Assembly (NCBI GenBank): GCA_039707465.1
Contig: CM077648.1
Location: 19,754,119-19,818,118 of the forward strand
Origin: Rhabdophis nuchalis
Taxonomy: Eukaryota > Chordata > Lepidosauria > Squamata > Natricidae
Direction: 5' to 3'
DNA: 64,000 bases
Made by a program: the position numbers and the translations under genes. Below are positions 57,998-64,000 of the stretch, piece by piece; position 1 is the first letter of the stretch; every line of letters starts with the position of its first letter. The notes beneath the pieces are model-generated. The model saw only the letters and a program-made list of their open reading frames with translations. It had not been told where the DNA came from and ran no database searches.

Positions 57998-58728
57998 CAT
58001 AGTTTCAAGCAAAGCCATAGCACCCAGCAAATTTACCTTTTAACATTTCAAGACTCAGATAGGCAGGTCTGATTCTGGCATACTTATGCCCTTGGCATAT
58101 CTTGTTACTTAATACTTACTTAGTGGTTTAGTCTTTTCAATGGTACTTTCCACTGTGGATTTTCTAAATGAATTGTCACAACAAATGGACCATTTGTGGG
58201 TACAGCAGCTTAGTTATTTATTTACCTTCTATTTATTTATCTCGGGCGAGACCTTATCAGTTAAAAACACATTATTTGCACTCTCTTTTAAACTTACTAC
58301 TGCTGTGGAATGACAGCAGTAACTATTTTTTGCACTTTTGAATAGAATGACTCCTGTTTATGCTTAAAAAAATGTAGAAAGGTAGCCTTCAAAACACTCC
58401 AGTGAAATTGCTCCTGAGGCAAATTAAAATAAAATACACCAACATAGCTTTGAGACTCTGCTAGTCGTAACTACTGATATGTTGGGTTTCAGTTCAGAAG
58501 AAATCAGGATAAACTCTTCATATGGTAGGTGGATAGTTTGAAATAGTGGTCCCTATTTTGGAGTTTTGCTGTTTGTATTTATTAGAACAGAATGTGATAA
58601 ATACTCCCTTCACCTCTAACTTATTGTAATTGAACAATTAACTGTAAAGAAAACACAGCTTAAGGCAAGGCTGCTTAAAAAAATGCACCAACAACATAAT
58701 TGTATTGATTTGTTAGACCATACACACC
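57998..58728. other. Unique AT-rich DNA
   Basis: No gene or repeat recognised. Confidence 0.35.
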
Positions 58729-58733
58729 AAAGC

Positions 58734-58989
58734 TGTTGCATTCTGACAGCTGCTTGAATTCCCCGGCAACAGCCAGTCGCGTCTGATTGGCTAAGACGCG
58801 ACTGGCTGCAGCCGAGAGCGGGAGACGCGCCGATTGGCCCGCTGTCTGACAGCTCGATATAAAAGGAGCTGTCAGACAGAAGGCGCGCGCTTTTTCATAC
58901 TTAGTTGTATTTTGACTTGTTGCTGTTCGATAAAAATAAAGCAGTTAATCTTACCGGCCTGAACGCTTCGTTCTTGAACCCACTTAACA
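58734..58989 (+). mobile_element. Solo LTR, TGTT...AACA, with exact 5-bp TSD and promoter hairpins
   Basis: 256 bp. Starts tgttgcattctgacag and ends acccacttaaca. aaagc flanks both sides (58729-58733, 58990-58994). Transcription reads + : an ATTGG (inverted CCAAT) core at 58786-58790, TATA-like gatataaaagg at 58856-58866, polyadenylation signal aataaa at 58936-58941. Two hairpins sit around the promoter motifs: 15-base perfect arms 58770-58784/58794-58808, and 13-base perfect arms 58842-58854/58867-58879. No internal coding region is adjacent, so it is a solo LTR. Ty3-type or endogenous-retrovirus type not decided. Confidence 0.85.
58854..58866 (+). promoter_or_regulatory. TATA box in the loop of an LTR hairpin
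   Basis: cgatataaaagg lies between ctgtctgacagct and its exact complement agctgtcagacag. The polyadenylation signal is about 80 bases downstream, the usual LTR promoter-to-poly(A) layout for a short R region. Confidence 0.6.
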
Positions 58990-59255
58990 AAAGCTTTTTT
59001 ACTTTATTGTCTCTTTAAACTTTTTATTCCCCTATTCATTATTAAAAAAATAATGTGAGGCATAATTCATCATAATTTTCTGAATTATCTGTAATAAAGG
59101 TCTAAAAACATCTCCAGCCCCATGTTGGCTGTCCATTTGGTTTCTTGAACTTTTATTTTTCTGAATTTTTAATTGTTTTGAATAATCTTGTTATCATTTT
59201 ATTATGATGTAAGTGTAATAATAAGCTTAGTGGCATACAAATGGAAAAGTGTAAG

Positions 59256-59258
<3 letters not shown>

Positions 59259-59300
<42 letters not shown>
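59259..59300. repeat. (GT)n microsatellite
   Basis: About 21 uninterrupted GT units followed by atatg. Confidence 0.95.
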
Positions 59301-59302
<2 letters not shown>

Positions 59303-59305
<3 letters not shown>

Positions 59306-59500
59306 AACGGAGGTGTAGTGACCGAACAGCCCCCAGCCGTTGGGGCACCAGTTCTGTGGAGCGCAGTTTTTCCGTGGACCAGAGGGAGCATGATTTCACG
59401 TACTGCCTGCATCCCGCAGATGGGATTTTGCTTTGCACAACTCAGTTTATGGCATGCTGCAGATTTGTTCCAGGCTACAACCAGAGGTTGGGGACCCCTG
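59303..59500. mobile_element. 3' part of a CAGGGGTCCCCAACC-type hAT element
   Basis: Ends ccagaggttggggacccctg, the complement of the 57548 terminus; internal ggggcaccagttctgtgg and tttttccgtggaccagaggg. The 5' end is missing or merged with the GT tract. Confidence 0.65.
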
Positions 59501-59755
59501 GCCTAGTGGTTAAAATATTGGGCTTATTAACTGGGAGATTGGCAGTTCGAGATCCAAGCACTGGATGAAGCCAAGAGCTCCCAGTCTTGCTCCAGCTCCT
59601 AGCAACTTAGCAGTTCGAAAGCATGCAAATGTAAGTAGATAAATAGGTACCACTTCAGTGGTAAGGTAACAGTATTCAGTGTGTCATGGCGTATAGTCAT
59701 GCCAACTACATGATCATTCCTTGGACAATGCTGGCTCTCTTAGCTAGGAAACATC
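59501..59755 (+). mobile_element. tRNA-derived SINE, divergent
   Basis: Head gcctagtggttaaaatattggg with gcagttcgagatccaagc, body agcagttcgaaagcatgcaa, ataaataggtaccacttc, tcatgccaactacatgatc. Abuts the preceding hAT fragment directly and is followed immediately by the TSD of the next MITE. Confidence 0.75.
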
Positions 59756-59763
59756 CTCTAGAG

Positions 59764-60083
59764 CTGTTGTGGCAAACCTATGGCATGTTTGCCCAAAGTG
59801 GCACATGAAGCCATGTCACCTGGCATGCACAAAGTTGCTTGTTTGTCTTTCGGGTTTCTGGGATGCATGTGTGTGCGATGATCAGCTGTCCTTGGCATGC
59901 AAAGCAGTTCCAAAAACCAGTGTGCACATGCGCACTAGGCAGCTGATTGTTGGGTGCACATGTGGGCCAAAATCCAGAAATTTGGCTTTTCTGGAGCGCC
60001 CCCCCCCCCCCAACAAGCACATGCGTGTGACATTTCCGCGCAACCTTTTTGGCACTAAGTGCTGAAAAGGTTTGCCATCAGTG
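59764..60083 (+). mobile_element. hAT MITE (cagtgatggc family) with exact TSD
   Basis: Starts ctgttgtggcaaacctatgg and ends aaaaggtttgccatcagtg. ctctagag flanks it at 59756-59763 and 60084-60091. C-run at 59999-60012. Confidence 0.88.
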
Positions 60084-60091
60084 CTCTAGAG

Positions 60092-60728
60092 TTTACCTTT
60101 TTGTAACTCAAGAAAAATGTTTTCTAAATCATAGCTGGGACAACCTTTCTAAACTTTTCATATTTCATGTATCGGTTAAGAGTTTCAAATATGTATTTAT
60201 TCTTCTTTCCTAATGAAATGGAGAGCTTACATTTATTATGGAATCTGTGTAGAACATCTATGCATCATTTGTAAAGCTGTTATACATTCTAACGTTCACT
60301 TACTGCTGACATATTTATAAAATAAAGTACATTGGCAACCTAATTGCAGAGTGCTGTAAAACAAATAAAACGCACCATATAGTTAAGTTTAGTAGCATAA
60401 ATTAAAGGAAACCTCGGAATGAAAACAAGGTTTACCTAATAGTTGAAAAATATTGTGTTTGGTGTGAAACGATTTAAAACGTACGACAAGCATTCTAGAG
60501 ATGGCACACCATTATGGAAGGTGTTATTTATAATGCCTTCAGAGGAAGGCACTTGGTGAAAGATTCTTTACTCCTTATAATCCAAATAATATCTCTTAGT
60601 ATTTTCAAGAGCAAACATTTCGAATTCTTTAGCCAGAAAAAAACTGCAAATATGGCATCTGGATGACTATAACAAGTCTTGGAGAAGGAGAAAAATTATG
60701 TGGGGCTTTCCTTGAAGACTACCAAGAA
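60092..60728. other. Unique AT-rich DNA
   Basis: No gene or repeat recognised. Confidence 0.35.
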
Positions 60729-61013
60729 CAGTGATGGCAAACCTTTTCGGAATGCGCATGTGCGTGTGCTGGAGCGCCGGAAATTCAAAGACCACCTGGT
60801 CTTTGTGCGTGCCCGAGCGTTGGAAGCCTGAAGACCAGATGGCCAGCGCACACATGCACACAGGTCACCTGGTCTTCAGGCTTCAGTATATATGAAGATC
60901 AGCTGGCCAGCATGCATGCGTATGCTGAAAACCAGACGTACAGTTGGCGCCCAGCCACAGAGAGGGCTCTGTGTGCCACCTCTGGCGTGCATGCCCTATG
61001 TTTGCCATCACGG
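60729..61013. mobile_element. hAT MITE (cagtgatggc family)
   Basis: Starts cagtgatggcaaaccttttc and ends ccctatgtttgccatcacg. The 8-base flanks do not match. Short repeated words (accacctggtctt, cacctggtcttcagg) occur inside. Confidence 0.72.
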
Positions 61014-61029
61014 ATCTAGAAGATTCAAC

Positions 61030-61385
61030 TATTCGAGGTTCCAATGGCATAGGTAGGGATGGACACGCTTGAACTTCTGTTCAAGGTGCTGATTACTACC
61101 TATAATGCCCTATACAGCATACAGTCTACTCGAAGGACCATCTACCTCTCATAATAACTGCCCAGCTGATGATGGCAGGGTTGCCATGTTCCAAGTTCCT
61201 TCAATTAAATACTGCCATCTATAGGGAACTCAGAAGTGCATCCTCTCTGTAGCAGTGGCTGTCCTGCCCAATACTCAAATGGTCCCTACCTACTGGTGTT
61301 TTGAAGGAGCCTGAAGATGTGGCCGTTTGCCGTTTGCCTTTGGCAATCATGTTTGAAACCTCCTTTCCTTCTTTTACAGAATGCC
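61030..61385 (+). mobile_element. Eroded LINE RT C-terminal fragment, probably CR1-like
   Basis: ttcaaggtgctgattactacctataatgccctatacag resembles the FKVLxTTYNALY-type region of CR1 ORF2. Stops break every frame. Ends at the ATT microsatellite. Confidence 0.45.
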
Positions 61386-61389
61386 TGCC

Positions 61390-61390
<1 letters not shown>

Positions 61391-61486
<96 letters not shown>
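61391..61486. repeat. (ATT)n microsatellite, about 32 units
   Basis: Uninterrupted att units between cctgccc and tgcacagc. The poly-Ile and poly-Leu frames across it are artefacts. Confidence 0.96.
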
Positions 61487-61540
61487 TGCACAGCTAGCCA
61501 GATGTTTAGACCAGAATTGGTATCTTTATATATCTATCTT

Positions 61541-61873
61541 AAGGGAGTCAAACTCGATTTTGTTGAGAACCACATCAGGTTGTGTTTGACCTTGGGGGTG
61601 GGGGTGGGATGGGCATGGCCAGGTTGGGCATCACCAGCTTGACATCACTCATGTTGTGGTGGCCTAAGCGCTCTGCCAGCAAAAATGGGCTTCAAGCTCC
61701 ATTTTTGGATGAGATGACCTCCTGCAACTCTCTGCCAGAGAAAATGGACCTTGGGAACTGGGGGGCCCACGCCTCCCCCAGCTCTGTTTTCATAGCAGAG
61801 GTACTGCGAGCCAGTCCTTTGCTGTTTCCAGGATGGCCAGATCTGGCCACTGAACCCTAGTTTGATACCCCTG
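61541..61873 (+). mobile_element. Non-autonomous hAT element (caggggtgtcaaac family), 5' end eroded
   Basis: agggagtcaaactcgatttt ... ccctagtttgatacccctg, with the same internal order as 51618-51974. No TSD visible. Confidence 0.75.
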
Positions 61874-61877
61874 GCCT

Positions 61878-62130
61878 ATTGAGTCCTTCCTAAGAACCTG
61901 AGATAGGCAAATGTTGTTTGGTGGTGTTGGAATTATCATTGCAGGATGTAAGCTGTTACAAGCAAAGCTGCCTTTTGCAATTGATTGATGGGGATTTTGC
62001 CTATGGTTTTTCAAGTGATGCTCCAGATGTTTTAGGGTTATTACTATTGGTACTATGCTTGCTTTCTTTTGTTACAGTTGTTCTACTTCTGTTTGTAGGT
62101 CTTTGCATTTTTTTTCTCTTCTCTTCATTA
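61878..62130 (-). mobile_element. R4/Dong-like LINE fragment, second copy
   Basis: Shares caggatgtaagctgttac, attgattgatggggattttg, ttactattggtactatgctt and tacagttgttctacttctg with the 14.5 kb copy, in the same minus orientation. Only the region around the VVPIVIG-type motif remains; no open frame. Confidence 0.65.
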
Positions 62131-62159
62131 TGTATTACTACTAATAGTAGTAACTAACT

Positions 62160-62492
62160 ACTACTACTACTAATAATAATAATAATAATTTTTATTTATA
62201 ACCCGCTCTCTCTCCCCGAAGGGACTCGAGGCGGGGCACAGGGAATTAAAAAAGTTAGAAAAAATACAAAATTTAGAACAATAAACATACATAAATACTG
62301 ACTAAAAGGCATATTAAACAGAAAACCCTGCGCTAAAATTCCCAAATATTTACTAAAAATCCCTAAACAATCAGAAGAGACTATCCTAGGCCGGCCAAGC
62401 GAAAAAGATGTGTTTTTAGTTTCAGACGGAAGGAGCGGAGGTCCGTGGTAGTTCTAATATCGGGGGGAAGGTCGTTCCAGAGGGCTGGGCCT
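62160..62492 (-). mobile_element. CR1 LINE 3' end
   Basis: 3' tail of (cta)/(ata) triplets at 62156-62190 on +, 3' UTR cccgctctctctccccgaag, then agacggaaggagcggaggtc and gtcgttccagagggctgg. Closest to the 46.5 kb copy. 5'-truncated at about 62492. Confidence 0.8.
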
Positions 62493-63476
62493 GGAATGTT
62501 ACTAACTACTAACATGTGTAGTTCTATTAGAAATATATGTTATCTACCTATATTATCTACCTAGTAATTCTGGTTATTATTACAGCTGGTCTATAAAATT
62601 TCACATGGACTTTATAGGCACTTTGCAGTCCCTGGGAATCCCTGAGCTGGGATGGGCGTGGCTTGTGTGTGACGTATCTGGCCCGCAGGCCGCCAGTTTG
62701 ACACTCCTGCTCTATATTTTCCGACAGTATATTCTTTTTCTTTCCTCTTTCTTTTGTCATTTAGTCAGTTTTCCATGATGGAGGAGGTGGCTGATGGAAT
62801 AAGAAGACCTCATCCCTATCCTGTCGTCTCTTAGTTCTGATTTCAGTATAGTTTTAAAATCTTAATCTGTTTAGCTTTAATATTTTAGAATTATTTTTCT
62901 ACTTGTTTTATCAGTTGTAAGCTGTCCAGATTTACCTTATAGGGAAGATGGGAGGCATATAAAATTAATTAATTAATTAATTAACATAAAACCACACATG
63001 TGGCTCTTTGCCTAGTCAAACAGGTTTCTGCTTGCCAACTGTGCAATCAAAGAGAATAGAGGCTGGGGAGAGAACAGCTGAGATGGATTAAGCACCCAAG
63101 CCTGGGCTGCATTTCATAACTGGTGAATAACTGATCACAGGTGCAGGCTTAGCCCAACATACGGCGTTCTGTTTTGTTAATGGAAACCCCCTTAGCAGCA
63201 GTACAGTAGTTTTACTGTCTGGTCACGTGATTTTCATTGGGGATTTTCATTGGAGATTTGGCCAGGTTGTAATAAGCCAACGTAAAATCATTGCAAATAG
63301 GCAAGCTCTAAACTATAGTTTTTTTCTTTACACAGGAACTTCCTACACAGGAAGGATTTAAAAAAAAAAAAGAATTATATATTCTTGATATATTAGTACA
63401 TATCAGAGTATATTGTGGAGGAAGGAGAAAGACGGTCAGAAGCATTTTATTAAAAAAACAGGCATGGTGGTATCTC
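62493..63476. other. Unique DNA with one hAT scrap
   Basis: 62625-62712 (tggcccgcaggccgccagtt, tgacactcctg) is a 3' remnant of the caggggtgtcaaac family. An (aatt)n run lies at about 62966-62985. Otherwise unrecognised. Confidence 0.4.
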
Positions 63477-63836
63477 CTGGGGTGTCAAACTCAAGGCCTG
63501 GGAGCTGAATCTGTGCTTAGATCTGGCCCGCAGGGCCACCCTGGAAACAGAAAAGGAACGGCCCACAGTGCCTCTGCCAATGAAAATGGAGCTTGGAAGG
63601 GCTACGGGCAGTGCTTCCAAACTCCATTTTCACTGGCGGAGGGTTGCCGGAAGCCATTGCAGGTGAAACTAAGCTCAGGAGCCTATTTTCTCTGGCAGAA
63701 TGCTTGGGCCTCCACAGGTGTCCCTGACAAGGGATGTCAAGCTGCCCACACCCACACTGCCTACGCCTATCCTGGCCCCCCAAGGTCAATCACAACCCTG
63801 ATGCGGCCCTCAATGAAATAGAATTTGACACCCCTG
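63477..63836 (-). mobile_element. Non-autonomous hAT element (caggggtgtcaaac family)
   Basis: Complement of the 51618 copy: ctggggtgtcaaactcaagg ... atagaatttgacacccctg. Flanking octamers do not match. Confidence 0.78.
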
Positions 63837-63915
63837 ATTTAAATGCAGTATTCTTTACAATGCTTGGACAAGTCTGACTATTATGCCTTTTCTTGTATGC
63901 ACCAACTCTTTAGAT

Positions 63916-64000
63916 CAGTGTTTCTGGCAGCTTCAAAATGTGTGGACTTCAACTTTCGGAATTCCCCAGTAAGCCATATGAGTGGGGAATTCTGGGAGTT
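63916..64000. mobile_element. Palindromic hAT MITE cut by the window edge
   Basis: Starts cagtgtttctggcagcttc and has tgtggacttcaactttcgga answered by ggggaattctgggagtt at the window end, the fold seen in 29211-29346 and 33411-33545. The right terminus lies beyond 64000. Confidence 0.65.

Noticed and set aside
61219..61642. Frames with long poly-Ile or poly-Leu
   Set aside because: Translation of the (ATT)n microsatellite.

Overview
This is a 64 kb stretch of vertebrate nuclear DNA, most likely from a squamate reptile and probably a snake. The evidence is the repeat content: many CR1-type LINE 3' ends, tRNA-derived SINEs with a Bov-B-like tail (Sauria-SINE type), L1 and R4-like LINE pieces, and dozens of short terminal-inverted-repeat elements of hAT and Tc/mariner style. 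The background is AT-rich and very poor in coding sequence, and nothing looks bacterial, plasmid or phage.

Only one host-gene exon can be supported. It lies at 22557-22752 on the + strand: a GC-richer 5' leader, an ATG at 22680, 24 codons reading as a signal peptide, and a splice donor after 22752 (phase 1). It is probably the first coding exon of a secreted or membrane protein whose next exon lies outside the window, so about 41 kb to the right would be its first coding intron. I do not recognise the gene. Every long open frame elsewhere belongs to a mobile element or to low-complexity DNA.

Layout. 1-12 kb: part of an LTR, a palindromic hAT MITE, Tc/mariner-like MITEs, a (TATG)n tract, and a tandem-like repeat at 11.2-11.6 kb whose core recurs at 16.8 kb. 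12-22 kb: an L1 3' end with a perfect 15-bp target-site duplication (TSD), an R4-like endonuclease fragment, CR1 tails and SINEs. 22-36 kb: the exon, mostly unique intron-like DNA, CR1 and SINE copies, three near-palindromic or TIR hAT MITEs, a large hAT MITE with a second MITE inside it, and one candidate conserved non-coding block. 36-48 kb: an L1 ORF1-only remnant, three CR1 copies with reverse-transcriptase frames (one open for 395 codons), a long TA/TG dinucleotide tract and a solo LTR with a perfect TSD. 48-64 kb: unique DNA, a CR1-into-CR1 nest, hAT elements with perfect 8-bp TSDs, a second solo LTR whose promoter region holds two strong hairpins, and a 32-unit (ATT)n tract.

No host pathway can be reconstructed from one exon. 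What the window records best is a history of transposition: eleven insertions still show exact TSDs (eight hAT, two LTR, one L1), and several elements sit inside others, so relative ages can be read directly.
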